NCBI GenBank assembly: GCA_902564695.1
Contig: CACFCB010000002.1
Location: 26,502 to 90,501 of the forward strand
Length of the DNA: 64,000 nucleotides
Direction: 5' to 3'
Origin: an uncultured Prochlorococcus sp.
Lineage (GTDB): Bacteria; Cyanobacteriota; Cyanobacteriia; PCC-6307; Cyanobiaceae
Part shown: positions 10,717 through 19,885 of the stretch, in pieces
How positions within the stretch are numbered: the stretch's first letter is position 1
How the letters are laid out: the number at the start of each line of letters is the position of its first letter
Notes under the pieces: model-generated
Databases searched by the model: none
What the model saw: only the letters and a program-made list of their open reading frames with translations
What the model was told of the DNA's origin: nothing
Translations under genes and position numbers: made by a program

Positions 10717-11619
10717 TTATGGCTGTTGCGCAGTATTCCATTTCTTTCTCCAAGATGAAGTTTTTATTAATTGACTTTTAGATTGCTCTATCTCTCTAGC
10801 TAAAATAATCTCTTTAGAATCCCCTCTGCCAGTTGGATCTCTATAGGGAATTGATGAACGTGTAGCAAGGTGTTCTAATTCCTTGGTGCTTAAATTAGTA
10901 AGCTGACAATTTGTTGAAATTAATTGTTTTTTTAATTTCGTTTTTAAAGCAACTGTTCCTAAACTCCATTGGTTTTGGTAATCCTGTGAGGGGGAGATTG
11001 AATAGATATTTAAACCATTTCTTTTTAAACTAGCTCTAACTGAAGCAGCACTTGAATAAGTAATCAAACGCCCATCTAAAGATAGCCTTTCACATAACAA
11101 AGAAATAAATTGTTCACTCCATAGTTCTGGACATTTTTGTGGAGAGAAAGGATCAAGAAGTATTAGATCAAATTTTAGTGAATCCTGTATTTCGTATATT
11201 TTTTGTCTTGCATCTCCCCAGTGGATAGTTCCTTTATTAAACCCTTCGGTCCATCGTTCTGATTTTTTTATGCAATTAAAAAAATTCAATATTTTTGGAG
11301 ACCATAACTTTTGAAATTGTTTTTCATTAAGTCCAATATTTAGAGGCCTTTGATCAATTTCAAGACCATGCCATTCGATTCTCTGATTGCCTTGAAGTAA
11401 CTTTTCTAGAATGCATCCAGTGTTATAACCCAAGCCCATGCAAACATCTAAAATAAATATTTTTTCTGTTTTTGGAATTTTATCCAATTGAGCAGGTAAG
11501 AGATATTTGTTAATTGATTCTTTTAGCGCTCCGCCTTTATCGTGAAATCCCTCATCATAGATCGAGCTATAAAGACTTAAACTCCCGTCTTTTGTTATGT
11601 GTTTTTTTAAATCATTCAA
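10717..11619 (-). CDS. MnmC-like (DUF752) SAM-dependent methyltransferase
   Basis: Protein of 300 residues resembling the methyltransferase half of MnmC, which completes mnm5 modification of U34 in some tRNAs. Visible features are [23 protein letters not shown] near the start, a SAM-binding [13 protein letters not shown] (55-67) and [15 protein letters not shown], the counterpart of the MnmC D-x-F-x-P motif. The FAD-dependent oxidase half of E. coli MnmC is absent, as in many cyanobacterial homologues. The start is TTG. It lies between glmU and aroA with gaps of 31 and 13 bases, so it is probably co-transcribed with them. The exact tRNA substrate is inference. Confidence 0.8.
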   Translation of the reverse strand: MNDLKKHITKDGSLSLYSSIYDEGFHDKGGALKESINKYLLPAQLDKIPKTEKIFILDVCMGLGYNTGCILEKLLQGNQRIEWHGLEIDQRPLNIGLNEKQFQKLWSPKILNFFNCIKKSERWTEGFNKGTIHWGDARQKIYEIQDSLKFDLILLDPFSPQKCPELWSEQFISLLCERLSLDGRLITYSSAASVRASLKRNGLNIYSISPSQDYQNQWSLGTVALKTKLKKQLISTNCQLTNLSTKELEHLATRSSIPYRDPTGRGDSKEIILAREIEQSKSQLIKTSSWRKKWNTAQQP

Positions 11620-11632
11620 CGTTTAAAATCAT

Positions 11633-12967
11633 CTAATATGTTTTTTGAAGTCTTTTTAGATCATCCCAAAAATCTGGATATGAGATCGCTGCCGCTTCAC
11701 TACGTCTCAATGTTGAGTTAGAATTAGCCATTATTGAGGCTATGGCTAGGCTCATAGCAACCCGGTGATCATCCTCACTATCAAGATCGCATCCTTTTAA
11801 ATCATTACCACCATATATAGTTAGACCATCTTGATGTTCATCTACTTTCGCGCCCATTCTTTTTAGTTGTCTTGCCATTACTTCTAATCGATCTGTTTCT
11901 TTGACTCTTAATTCACTCGCTCCTTTGATTTTACTTATCCCGTTACAAAAACATGCAGCTACTGATAATATTGGGACCTCGTCTACCAGTCGTGGCATTA
12001 TCTCTCCATCAATGTTAAATGGTTTTAAGTTTTTTTTATAAATAACTTCAATATCTCCAACAGGTTCACCAGTTACCTCTCTTTTATTGGTTAATTTGAT
12101 ATTTGCTTCCATCTCTTCTAATACTTTAAGTATTCCAGTTCTAGTTGGATTTAGACCAACATTTTCTATTATTAGTTCTGACCCAGGAATGATACTGCCC
12201 GCAACAAGCCAGAATGCTGCAGAACTAATGTCACCAGGAACAATAATTGATTGACCTTTTAAATCTTTCCCAGGCATAACAGTTATATGTCTACCCATTT
12301 CACCCCCAACTTCTAAATTAGCGCCAAAAGCCTTCAACATTCTCTCACTATGATCCCTTGATCTAGCTGGTTCAATAACAGTGGTCGAACCTTCTGCATT
12401 TAGAGCAGCAAGTAGGATTGCAGACTTTATTTGAGCACTTGCTACAGGAGTTCCAATTACAGCACCTCTTAATTTCTTACCAGTAATAGATAGAGGAGCA
12501 AAGTCTCCTCCACATCTGCCAGAAACTTTGGCTCCCATCATTTTTAATGGCTGTCCTACTCTTTTCATTGGCCTATTACGAAGTGAATTATCTCCTGTAA
12601 GTATGAAATGATGATCTTCTTGACCAGCTAATAATCCCATTATTAATCTCATTGTTGTCCCTGAGTTGCCACAATTCAAAATATCTTGAGGTTCTTGGAG
12701 GCCTGTTAAACCAACGCCATCAACTTCAATAATGTCTCCTTTTTTAATTGGACTAATCTTTACGCCCATTGATCTCAAACACTCAGCAGTACTTAATGGA
12801 TCTTCCGCAGGTAAAAGTCCATCAATTATTGTTTTGCCTTTTGCTATGGCACCAAAAAGCAGTGCACGATGTGAAATTGATTTATCTCCAGGTACTTTAA
12901 CTCTTCCACAAAGTTCTCCTCCCATTTGAAGCTTTCGTAAAGACTGATCTTTTGTGGGAACTTTCAA
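11633..12967 (-). CDS. aroA: 3-phosphoshikimate 1-carboxyvinyltransferase (EPSP synthase)
   Basis: Shikimate-pathway enzyme that joins shikimate-3-phosphate and PEP to give EPSP, feeding chorismate to aromatic amino acids, phylloquinone and plastoquinone. It has 444 residues. Signatures: [18 protein letters not shown] (27-44), [11 protein letters not shown] near residue 100, and [13 protein letters not shown] in the C-terminal half. The start is TTG; the first in-frame ATG, at codon 15, would remove the unconserved N-terminus only, so it cannot be excluded. It lies 13 bases from the MnmC-like gene. Confidence 0.95.
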   Translation of the reverse strand: MKVPTKDQSLRKLQMGGELCGRVKVPGDKSISHRALLFGAIAKGKTIIDGLLPAEDPLSTAECLRSMGVKISPIKKGDIIEVDGVGLTGLQEPQDILNCGNSGTTMRLIMGLLAGQEDHHFILTGDNSLRNRPMKRVGQPLKMMGAKVSGRCGGDFAPLSITGKKLRGAVIGTPVASAQIKSAILLAALNAEGSTTVIEPARSRDHSERMLKAFGANLEVGGEMGRHITVMPGKDLKGQSIIVPGDISSAAFWLVAGSIIPGSELIIENVGLNPTRTGILKVLEEMEANIKLTNKREVTGEPVGDIEVIYKKNLKPFNIDGEIMPRLVDEVPILSVAACFCNGISKIKGASELRVKETDRLEVMARQLKRMGAKVDEHQDGLTIYGGNDLKGCDLDSEDDHRVAMSLAIASIMANSNSTLRRSEAAAISYPDFWDDLKRLQKTY

Positions 12968-13022
12968 TTAAAAAAATAATGAATTTTTTTTATTTTATTT
13001 ATCGACAAGCTTTATTCCTAGT

Positions 13023-14588
13023 TTATGAATTGTTTATTTGTTTTTGACGCATTAATTCATCAATCACATAACCAAAAAGTTCTGGACTTGGTTTGTTGTT
13101 CTCTATTTCAGATAAGCCTAGTTCAGTCCACCTTTTATCAACTTTATCTTCAAGTTCTTTTGGTCTTGTTAATGGCTTGCCCCAATCATGCTTTTTCTCT
13201 GGACCAATCTTAGTTGTTGCATCAATAGCTAATCGACCTCCTAAGCCTATATTTTCGCTAGCGAAATCGAGGGTATCAAAAGGAGTATTCTCGAGGATAA
13301 ATAAATCTCTTTGAGGATCAACTTGACTAGATAAGACCCAAACCACTTGTCTTGGATCTCTTACGTTAATGATTGAGTCGACAACAACGACGAATTTTGT
13401 ATAGGTGAATTGAGGTAAAGCACTCCAGAAAGCCATTGCAGCTCTTTTTGCTTGGCCTGGATATGCTTTGTCTATAGATATAACTGCCAACTTGTAACTC
13501 AAGGCTTCCATTGGAAGAAAAAAATCAACAATTTCCGGGATTTGTTGTTTAAGTATTGGTGTGTAAATTCGATTTAATGCTATTGCCAGCATGGCCTCTT
13601 CTTTTGGAGGCCGACCACTGAAAGTCGTTAAAAATATTGGTTTTTTCCTTTGAGTCATGCAGTGGAACCTTATTAGAGGGGAAGACTCAGCACCTCCATA
13701 GAACCCCATATGGTCTCCAAAAGGGCCATCCATCATTTCTTCCCCAGGAGATATAGATCCTTCCAAAACAATTTCACTGTGACTTGGCACTTGAAGATCT
13801 ATTGTTTTGCATTTTGTTAATCGAACGCCCTCTCCTGCATATAGACCTGCAAAAAGCCATTCACTGAGCTGAACTGGTATTGGAGTCGCTGCAGCCATAA
13901 CAAGAAGAGGGTGAACTCCAATGGCTACAGCAACTTCTAGCTTTTTATTCAAAGCAGCTGCCTTACGAAGATGCCTGGCTCCTCCTCTAACGCTTAACCA
14001 ATGAACTGTCATGGTCTTGGCAGATTGTCTTTGAAGTCTGTAAACACCAACATTTGGAACGCCTGTTTCAGGGTCTTTAGTTATTACCAGTCCCAATGTG
14101 ATAGCACCACCTGCATCTTCTGGCCATGGCCTTAGTAGTGGTAAATGATTTAGATCTAAATCTTTTTTGTTGATAACTTTTTGATGGCATGGTGGTAAAA
14201 GGTCAATATCAGGGCGGGCTTTCAGTAGATCCCATGCAACTGAGGCAAAAGCTTTGGTTTCTTTAAATCCTTTCGGAGGTCTTGGTTGCTGAAGAAGAGC
14301 TAATTTTTTTCCTAAATTTTCTAGTTCTTCTTGCTTCTCCAATCCCATGCTCCAAACAACGCGTTCCATTGTCCCAAGCAGATTGACAGCAACAGGTATT
14401 GATGAATCTTTTACATTTTCAAAAAGTAGAGCAGGGCCTCCCATTCCTAAAACTCGATCACTTATTGCTGCAATTTCCAAATCAGTATCAACTTGACTGG
14501 TAATTCTTTTTAATTGACCTTTTTTTTCTAAAAGAGAGAGAAAATCTCTAATGTCACGTGTAAGAGGTTCTTGACGAAATAATTTCAT
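13023..14588 (-). CDS. ubiD: UbiD-family decarboxylase
   Basis: Prenylated-FMN-dependent decarboxylase of the UbiD family; in cyanobacteria it is thought to decarboxylate the prenylated 4-hydroxybenzoate intermediate of plastoquinone-9 (established for the family, substrate inferred here). From the ATG at 14588 it has 521 residues; a GTG four codons further upstream (14600) is an alternative start. Conserved segments include DRVLGMGGPALLFENV, the VGVYRLQRQ and GARHLRK region that contacts prFMN, and EEMMDGPFGDHMGFYGG. A UbiX-type flavin prenyltransferase is needed but is not in this window. The gene is divergent from comB. Confidence 0.93.
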   Translation of the reverse strand: MKLFRQEPLTRDIRDFLSLLEKKGQLKRITSQVDTDLEIAAISDRVLGMGGPALLFENVKDSSIPVAVNLLGTMERVVWSMGLEKQEELENLGKKLALLQQPRPPKGFKETKAFASVAWDLLKARPDIDLLPPCHQKVINKKDLDLNHLPLLRPWPEDAGGAITLGLVITKDPETGVPNVGVYRLQRQSAKTMTVHWLSVRGGARHLRKAAALNKKLEVAVAIGVHPLLVMAAATPIPVQLSEWLFAGLYAGEGVRLTKCKTIDLQVPSHSEIVLEGSISPGEEMMDGPFGDHMGFYGGAESSPLIRFHCMTQRKKPIFLTTFSGRPPKEEAMLAIALNRIYTPILKQQIPEIVDFFLPMEALSYKLAVISIDKAYPGQAKRAAMAFWSALPQFTYTKFVVVVDSIINVRDPRQVVWVLSSQVDPQRDLFILENTPFDTLDFASENIGLGGRLAIDATTKIGPEKKHDWGKPLTRPKELEDKVDKRWTELGLSEIENNKPSPELFGYVIDELMRQKQINNS

Positions 14589-14652
14589 GAAGGTCTGCAC
14601 GATTAACCTATTTACTTAGTTACTGTGACGCAAGCTATCAGCATTTGTGGAA

Positions 14653-15381
14653 ATGAAACTTTCTTATTTTTATGCAGCGGCGGATGTGCCCAGTGGAATT
14701 ATTCCTGAAACATCAGTAGTAATTGATGTTCTTAGAGCTACAACAACAATTGCTTGGGCTCTTGAAAATGGAGCTAATTCAGTTCAGGTGTTTGCAGATG
14801 TTGATGAACTTAAAAATGAAGCAAACTCTTTTAATGAAGAAGATAAAATTCTTGTAGGAGAGAGAGGAGGTAAAAAATTAGACGGATTCGACTTAGGGAA
14901 TTCTCCTTTAGGAGTTTCAAAAGAGAAAGTAAGAGGTAAAAGAGTTTTTATGAGTACTACTAATGGAACAAGATCACTTCATCGTGTTAGGGAATCCAAA
15001 AGTTTGTACACAATGGCACTACCAAACAGGAAAGCCATCGCTGAAAGATTGATAAGCGATAATCCAAAAGAAGTTTGGATAGTTGGGAGTGGATGGGAAG
15101 GATCCTATTCTCTTGAAGATTCTTTGGCAGCTGGAGCCTTAGCCTCTCTTCTTAAGGATAAATTAGGGTCAGTAAGCATATTTAACGATGAACTTATGGC
15201 CTCTTTAGCACTATGGAAAACTTGGGAAAATGATGTGGAAGGTTGTTTACGTATTGCAAGTCATGGACAAAGGCTTGTCGGAATAGGTAATCATGATGAA
15301 GATTTTGCTTGTTGCGCATCATTGGATAATCTTTCTGTTATACCAAAACAGATTGAGATGGGCGTTCTTCGCGCAAACTAA
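14653..15381 (+). CDS. comB: 2-phosphosulfolactate phosphatase family protein (ComB)
   Basis: ComB-family phosphatase of 242 residues. In methanogens it removes phosphate from 2-phosphosulfolactate during coenzyme M synthesis; cyanobacteria do not make coenzyme M, so the role here is unknown. Family features seen are [39 protein letters not shown] and [12 protein letters not shown] near residue 100, plus [21 protein letters not shown]. The ATG at 14653 is preferred over a GTG two codons upstream (14647) because family members begin MKLSYFYA. The nitrilase-like gene follows after 27 bases. Confidence 0.9.
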   Translation: MKLSYFYAAADVPSGIIPETSVVIDVLRATTTIAWALENGANSVQVFADVDELKNEANSFNEEDKILVGERGGKKLDGFDLGNSPLGVSKEKVRGKRVFMSTTNGTRSLHRVRESKSLYTMALPNRKAIAERLISDNPKEVWIVGSGWEGSYSLEDSLAAGALASLLKDKLGSVSIFNDELMASLALWKTWENDVEGCLRIASHGQRLVGIGNHDEDFACCASLDNLSVIPKQIEMGVLRAN

Positions 15382-15408
15382 TTTCTAATTATTTTATTTT
15401 TTAACTCT

Positions 15409-16233
15409 GTGTCAGATTTTTTGGCTGCGGCCTTACAGCTAACAAGTACGTCAGATATAGACGCAAATCTCAATGTTGCAGAAGAACAAATTGAGTTAGC
15501 ATCAAGGCGTGGTGCTGAGCTTGTTGGACTTCCTGAAAACTTTGCTTTCTTGGGCGACGATGAAAACAAACTAAAAATTGCACCTTCAATTTATGAAAAA
15601 TGCAATAGTTTCTTAGTAACAATGGCTCGGAGATATCAGGTTTTTTTGCTTGGCGGAGGATTCCCTGTCCCCGCTGGCGATGGAGTAAGGACTTTAAATA
15701 GAGCAGAACTATTTGGTAAAGATGGCCAATCTTTAGCTCGTTATGACAAGATTCATCTCTTTGATGTTGATCTCCCTGAAGGCAATACTTATAGAGAATC
15801 AGAGACAATTGTATCTGGAAGTGAATCCCCACCGGTTGTAGATGTGCCAGGTCTTTGCAAAATTGGGTTATCTATTTGTTACGACGTTAGATTCCCAGAA
15901 CTTTACCGTGATTTGGTTAATAAGGGTGCTGATCTTTTGATGATTCCAGCTGCTTTTACTGCGTTTACTGGAAAAGATCATTGGCAAGTTTTGCTTCAAG
16001 CAAGAGCTATTGAAAATACTGCTTATGTTGTTGCACCAGCCCAAACTGGTCGTCATTATGGAAGACGACACAGTCATGGACATGCAATGGTTATTGATCC
16101 ATGGGGGACAGTTTTGGTAGATGCAGGCGTAGTACAAGGTGCTGCTATAGCGCCAGTCGATAAAGCAAGAGTAGAAAGAATAAGAGGCCAAATGCCTAGC
16201 CTTAAACATCGTAAAACAGAGCTTTTTATTTGA
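15409..16233 (+). CDS. Carbon-nitrogen hydrolase (Nit/omega-amidase family)
   Basis: Nitrilase-superfamily amidohydrolase, 274 residues, the usual length. The catalytic triad is visible: Glu43 in LPENFAFLG, Lys114 in RYDKIHLFDVDLPEG and Cys157 in LSICYDVRFPEL. The pattern is closest to Nit1/Nit2 proteins, which hydrolyse deaminated glutathione or alpha-keto acid amides (family inference). The start is GTG. The stop and the ATG of the next gene share a base (TGATG), which suggests coupled translation with the amidase gene, although the two have no obvious common pathway. Confidence 0.9.
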   Translation: MSDFLAAALQLTSTSDIDANLNVAEEQIELASRRGAELVGLPENFAFLGDDENKLKIAPSIYEKCNSFLVTMARRYQVFLLGGGFPVPAGDGVRTLNRAELFGKDGQSLARYDKIHLFDVDLPEGNTYRESETIVSGSESPPVVDVPGLCKIGLSICYDVRFPELYRDLVNKGADLLMIPAAFTAFTGKDHWQVLLQARAIENTAYVVAPAQTGRHYGRRHSHGHAMVIDPWGTVLVDAGVVQGAAIAPVDKARVERIRGQMPSLKHRKTELFI

Positions 16234-17318
16234 TGTTTAAAGAAGCATCTTTTAAGTCAAAATTTGCATTTTTCGTAGGAGTAATTTTTTGTTTCAATAG
16301 TATTCTTTCTTTGCCTCTAAAGTCTGCGAGTGCACTTGCAGCATGGGCGTTAACTAGTAGCGGTACTCTTAAGTTAAGAACTTCTACAGGGACAGAATTA
16401 GAGGCTTTCTATCAGTCATCGACTAGCGAGAAGGGAGAAAGGGTATGGGTTGATTTTCCTGGAGAATTAAGTCGACCTAGGACTTTAAAAGGTAATGGAT
16501 CAATAAAAGAAATTAGATTAGGAAAGCCCGCTAGTGGTATCACGAGATTAGTTATTGAGTTTTCATCTTCAGTGAAGTTAGAGCCTTCAAAATTAAAATT
16601 AATTGGTATCTCACCAAATACTTGGGAATTAAAATTTGTTGGCCTAGAAAGAAATTCTTTTCGTTCAATTGGAGAAGGTAATGTTGTAAGAAATTCTATA
16701 AAAAGGACTTTTGAGAAAATAAATATTCAAGATTTAGATATTTCTTCCTTGCCTAATGTTACATATGGAAAATATAAAGTTGTGATAGACCCAGGTCATG
16801 GTGGATCAGATCCCGGTGCTGTCGGAATAAATGGATTGAGAGAGACTGATATCGTTTTAGATGTTTCAAAGAAAGTTTCAGAACTATTAACAAAGAAAGG
16901 GGTTACAACAATACTCACCCGTAATCACGAGAAAACCCTAGACTTGCAGCCAAGAGTTACTAAAGCTAATAATTCAAAAGCAGATGTTTTTGTTAGTATT
17001 CATGCAAATGCAACAAGAGGAAAACGAAGGGATGTTAATGGCTTAGAGACTTATTACTACTCAGGTTATAAAGGCTATTCTTTAGCAAAAAATATTCATA
17101 AAGAAATTTTATCTGCTTCTTTGCAGAGTCCAGATAGAGGAGTTCGTAGATCTCGTTTTTATGTGATTAGAAAAACATCAATGCCAGCTGCACTAGTAGA
17201 GATTGGATTTGTTACTGGTATGTATGATGCAGCTTTATTACGTCAGAAAGGCTATAGAGATAAAATGTCTTTTGCTATTGCGAAGGGTATCCTCAATTTT
17301 CTTAAGGTATCAAATTAA
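16233..17318 (+). CDS. N-acetylmuramoyl-L-alanine amidase (Amidase_3, AMIN)
   Basis: Zinc-dependent exported amidase that cleaves the MurNAc-L-Ala bond during septal wall splitting. It has 361 residues from the ATG; a TTG directly before it overlaps the previous stop. The N-terminus has a signal-like hydrophobic stretch FAFFVGVIFCFNSILSL (about 11-27), then an AMIN-like beta domain. The C-terminal Amidase_3 domain, from about residue 183, has VVIDPGHGGSDPGAVG, GLRETDIVLDV, FVSIHANA and ALVEIGFVT, which supply the zinc ligands and catalytic glutamate. murI follows 2 bases later, so wall degradation and precursor synthesis share a transcript. Confidence 0.93.
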   Translation: MFKEASFKSKFAFFVGVIFCFNSILSLPLKSASALAAWALTSSGTLKLRTSTGTELEAFYQSSTSEKGERVWVDFPGELSRPRTLKGNGSIKEIRLGKPASGITRLVIEFSSSVKLEPSKLKLIGISPNTWELKFVGLERNSFRSIGEGNVVRNSIKRTFEKINIQDLDISSLPNVTYGKYKVVIDPGHGGSDPGAVGINGLRETDIVLDVSKKVSELLTKKGVTTILTRNHEKTLDLQPRVTKANNSKADVFVSIHANATRGKRRDVNGLETYYYSGYKGYSLAKNIHKEILSASLQSPDRGVRRSRFYVIRKTSMPAALVEIGFVTGMYDAALLRQKGYRDKMSFAIAKGILNFLKVSN

Positions 17319-17320
17319 AT

Positions 17321-18118
17321 ATGCGCTTCGGTTTGTTTGACAGTGGTGTTGGTGGCTTCACCATATTGAAAAAGGTTACTAGTAGATCTCCCAATATTTC
17401 ATTGATATATTTAGCTGATACAAAAAGACTTCCCTATGGAATAAAAAAATATAATGAAATTATTGAAATTGCTGAAGAAATAGCATTTTGGTTTAGTCAA
17501 CAAAATATCGATGGTATTTTGGTCGCGTGCAACACAACCAATGCGATCGCCTTGGATGTAATAAAAAATAAATTAGATATCCCTGTTTTTGATTTAATTG
17601 GATCTGCTTCATCAATTATTCAAGATTCTAGAGTTGGTGTTCTTGCTACTCCTTCAACTGTCAAGACAAAAGCATACACAAATGCAATTTTAAACTTTAA
17701 GCCTAAAACTTTTGTAATTGAACAATCATGTCCAGAATTTGTCCCGTTGATTGAGAAGAATAAAATTAAATCAGAAGAGATTCGTGATGTTGCAATTCGA
17801 TATTTAAAACCTCTTTTAAAAGAAAATATTCAATCCTTAATTCTTGGATGCAGTCACTATCCTCTTATAAAACCTTTGCTCTCTTCATTGTTACCTTCTG
17901 ATGTCAAATTGATTGACCCTGCTGAAGCACTGTCTTTGAAGTTAAAGCTTTTTATTGATTCAAAAAATAGCCTAAATACAAAGAAAAAATATTTAGTTAA
18001 TTCAAAGTTCTACGTAACATCTGACCCTACCAATTTTGCCAATAGTGCTAAGTATTGGTTAGATGTGTTTCCGGAAGTTAAACTCGTTTCACTGCAGAAG
18101 AAGGCTTGGGTCTCTTAA
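17321..18118 (+). CDS. murI: Glutamate racemase
   Basis: Cofactor-independent racemase supplying D-glutamate for peptidoglycan. It has 265 residues. Both catalytic cysteines are visible: Cys70 in ILVACNTTNAIAL and Cys177 in ILGCSHYPLI. The N-terminal substrate loop is FDSGVGGFTIL (6-16), followed by YLADTKRLPYG. It starts with an ATG 2 bases after the amidase stop and lies 22 bases before the solanesyl diphosphate synthase gene. Confidence 0.96.
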   Translation: MRFGLFDSGVGGFTILKKVTSRSPNISLIYLADTKRLPYGIKKYNEIIEIAEEIAFWFSQQNIDGILVACNTTNAIALDVIKNKLDIPVFDLIGSASSIIQDSRVGVLATPSTVKTKAYTNAILNFKPKTFVIEQSCPEFVPLIEKNKIKSEEIRDVAIRYLKPLLKENIQSLILGCSHYPLIKPLLSSLLPSDVKLIDPAEALSLKLKLFIDSKNSLNTKKKYLVNSKFYVTSDPTNFANSAKYWLDVFPEVKLVSLQKKAWVS

Positions 18119-18140
18119 TATCAAAATGTAGAGCGGTTTT

Positions 18141-19112
18141 ATGATCACAGCCACTGAAATCCTTCAACCTGTAGAACTTGATCTGGAAGCCCTGCTTTCA
18201 GATCTTCGCAGTCTTATTGGTGCTGGGCACCCTATTTTGCAGGCAGCTGCAGAGCACCTTTTTAGTGCAGGTGGGAAAAGATTAAGACCTGGAATTGTTT
18301 TATTGCTTTCAAGAGCCTTGACTTCTGATGGGTATCTTCCTTTAAAACATAGGAAATTGGCCCAAATTACTGAAATGATTCATACTGCCTCTCTTGTTCA
18401 TGATGATGTTGTTGATGAAGCTGATACCAGAAGAGGAGTTGAAACAGTTCATAGTCGTTTTGATCCAAGGATTGCTGTTCTTGCGGGAGATTTCTTATTC
18501 GCACAAGCGAGTTGGCATCTAGCAAATCTTGAGAATTTAGATGTTGTTAAATTATTAAGTAGAGTGATTATGGATTTGGCTGAAGGTGAAATAAAGCAAG
18601 GCCTTAATAGATTTGATTCAAGTCAATCATTTGAAAGTTACTTAGAAAAAAGTTATTGTAAAACTGCTTCCCTAATAGCTAATAGTTCTAAGGCTATTGG
18701 AGTGTTATCTGATGTAGATCAAGAGTCTTTAAATTCACTATATTTTTATGGTAGGCAACTCGGATTAGCTTTCCAAGTTGTTGATGATATTCTTGATTTT
18801 ACGGGTAATGATGAACAATTAGGTAAGCCAGCAGCTAGTGATCTTCAAAGTGGTTATCTTACGGCACCCGTTTTTTATGCTTTGGAAGAGAACCCAGCGC
18901 TTGGAGAACTTATTAGTGGTAAATTCCCGAATAAAGATGATTTGGAAAAGGCTTTAGCACTCGTAAGAGATTCAAATGCGATAGGGAGATCAAGAGAATT
19001 GGCTGAAAAATTTGCCTCAGAATCGAAAGATTCAATTTCTTGGTTGCCAGATTCACCATCAAAAAAAGCATTACTTGAACTGCCTGAATTTGTTATTAGT
19101 AGGCTTTATTAA
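18141..19112 (+). CDS. sds: Solanesyl (all-trans polyprenyl) diphosphate synthase
   Basis: Long-chain trans-prenyltransferase that builds the C45 side chain of plastoquinone-9. It has 323 residues. The first aspartate-rich motif is HDDVVDEADTRRG (87-99) and the second is VVDDILDFTGND around residue 215; the KRLRP substrate motif lies at 46-50. Family resemblance is to cyanobacterial solanesyl diphosphate synthases; chain length cannot be read from sequence alone. The 3' end overlaps the convergent HAD gene by 17 bases. Confidence 0.93.
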   Translation: MITATEILQPVELDLEALLSDLRSLIGAGHPILQAAAEHLFSAGGKRLRPGIVLLLSRALTSDGYLPLKHRKLAQITEMIHTASLVHDDVVDEADTRRGVETVHSRFDPRIAVLAGDFLFAQASWHLANLENLDVVKLLSRVIMDLAEGEIKQGLNRFDSSQSFESYLEKSYCKTASLIANSSKAIGVLSDVDQESLNSLYFYGRQLGLAFQVVDDILDFTGNDEQLGKPAASDLQSGYLTAPVFYALEENPALGELISGKFPNKDDLEKALALVRDSNAIGRSRELAEKFASESKDSISWLPDSPSKKALLELPEFVISRLY

Positions 19113-19794
19113 TTTGATACTCATCTAAAACTTGTTCAATAGCTTTTAGATTTTCGATTTCTTTTAGATGATTGTGTTTTTTAAAAAGTTCTTTTTGCGT
19201 TAGCCCTTCATTTTTTTCTTTTAAAAAGAAAACATTACATCCAGCATCTATGGCTGAAGAAACTCCTGAGATTGAATCTTCAACAGCCCAGCAATCCTTA
19301 GGTTCTACATTTAATCTTTCAGCAGCAAGAAGATATGGATCAGGCGCAGGTTTACCCTTTGTTAGTGATTTGTCATCACCCAGGACTTTAATTGTAAATA
19401 GATTCATCCATTTATGATGCGCAGTTTTTATTTGGAGCGATTCAGAACTGCTACTTGTGACTAAAGCCATTGGGATTTCGTTTTTATAACACCACCGGAC
19501 TAAGCTTTCGCTGCCTGGCATGGCTTTTGCACAGAGAATCAGTCTTCTTGAGATCGGCTTGTGTAGGCTTAATAAGTAATTTATTTCAACTGCTTTTGGA
19601 ATCAACTTAATAAGTTCCTGTGCACAATCAATTCTCCTTCTGCCTCTTAGTGATTTTAGTTGGGTTTTAGATAGATTTAGATCAAAAAGTGCGGCAGTCT
19701 CTTTCCATGCCTGTCCATGCAAGGGTTCTGAATCAATTAGAACTCCATCAAGGTCGAATAAAAATGCTTTAGGAAAGTTCCAATTGTTTTTCAT
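19096..19794 (-). CDS. HAD-superfamily hydrolase, beta-phosphoglucomutase-like
   Basis: Cytosolic HAD phosphatase or phosphomutase of 232 residues. The nucleophile motif is LFDLDGVLIDSEPLH (12-26), the threonine/serine motif is LVTSSSSE, the lysine lies in KGKPAPDPYLLAAERL and the metal-binding acidic motif is AVEDSISGVSSAIDAG. The cap domain sits between motifs I and II, as in beta-phosphoglucomutase and sugar phosphatases. The substrate is not predictable. It is convergent with sds, and the last 17 bases of the two genes overlap. Confidence 0.88.
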   Translation of the reverse strand: MKNNWNFPKAFLFDLDGVLIDSEPLHGQAWKETAALFDLNLSKTQLKSLRGRRRIDCAQELIKLIPKAVEINYLLSLHKPISRRLILCAKAMPGSESLVRWCYKNEIPMALVTSSSSESLQIKTAHHKWMNLFTIKVLGDDKSLTKGKPAPDPYLLAAERLNVEPKDCWAVEDSISGVSSAIDAGCNVFFLKEKNEGLTQKELFKKHNHLKEIENLKAIEQVLDEYQINKAY

Positions 19795-19824
19795 TATGAA
19801 TTTGTTTTAAATAAGAGTTTCACT

Positions 19825-19856
19825 ATTCAAGCCTTTTGGTCAGAAATAGCTTGAAT
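19825..19856. promoter_or_regulatory. Inverted repeat upstream of acs
   Basis: Perfect 8-base arms ATTCAAGC (19825-19832) and GCTTGAAT (19849-19856) separated by 16 bases, ending 29 bases before the acs ATG. The layout would suit a dimeric regulator operator. No known cyanobacterial operator was recognised, and chance is not excluded in AT-rich DNA. Confidence 0.35.
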
Positions 19857-19885
19857 GCGATAAATGAAAAGTTGTTTTTATCTTC

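Noticed and set aside
15470..16209. Antisense open frames inside the nitrilase-like gene
   Set aside because: Shadow frames of a well-supported coding gene.
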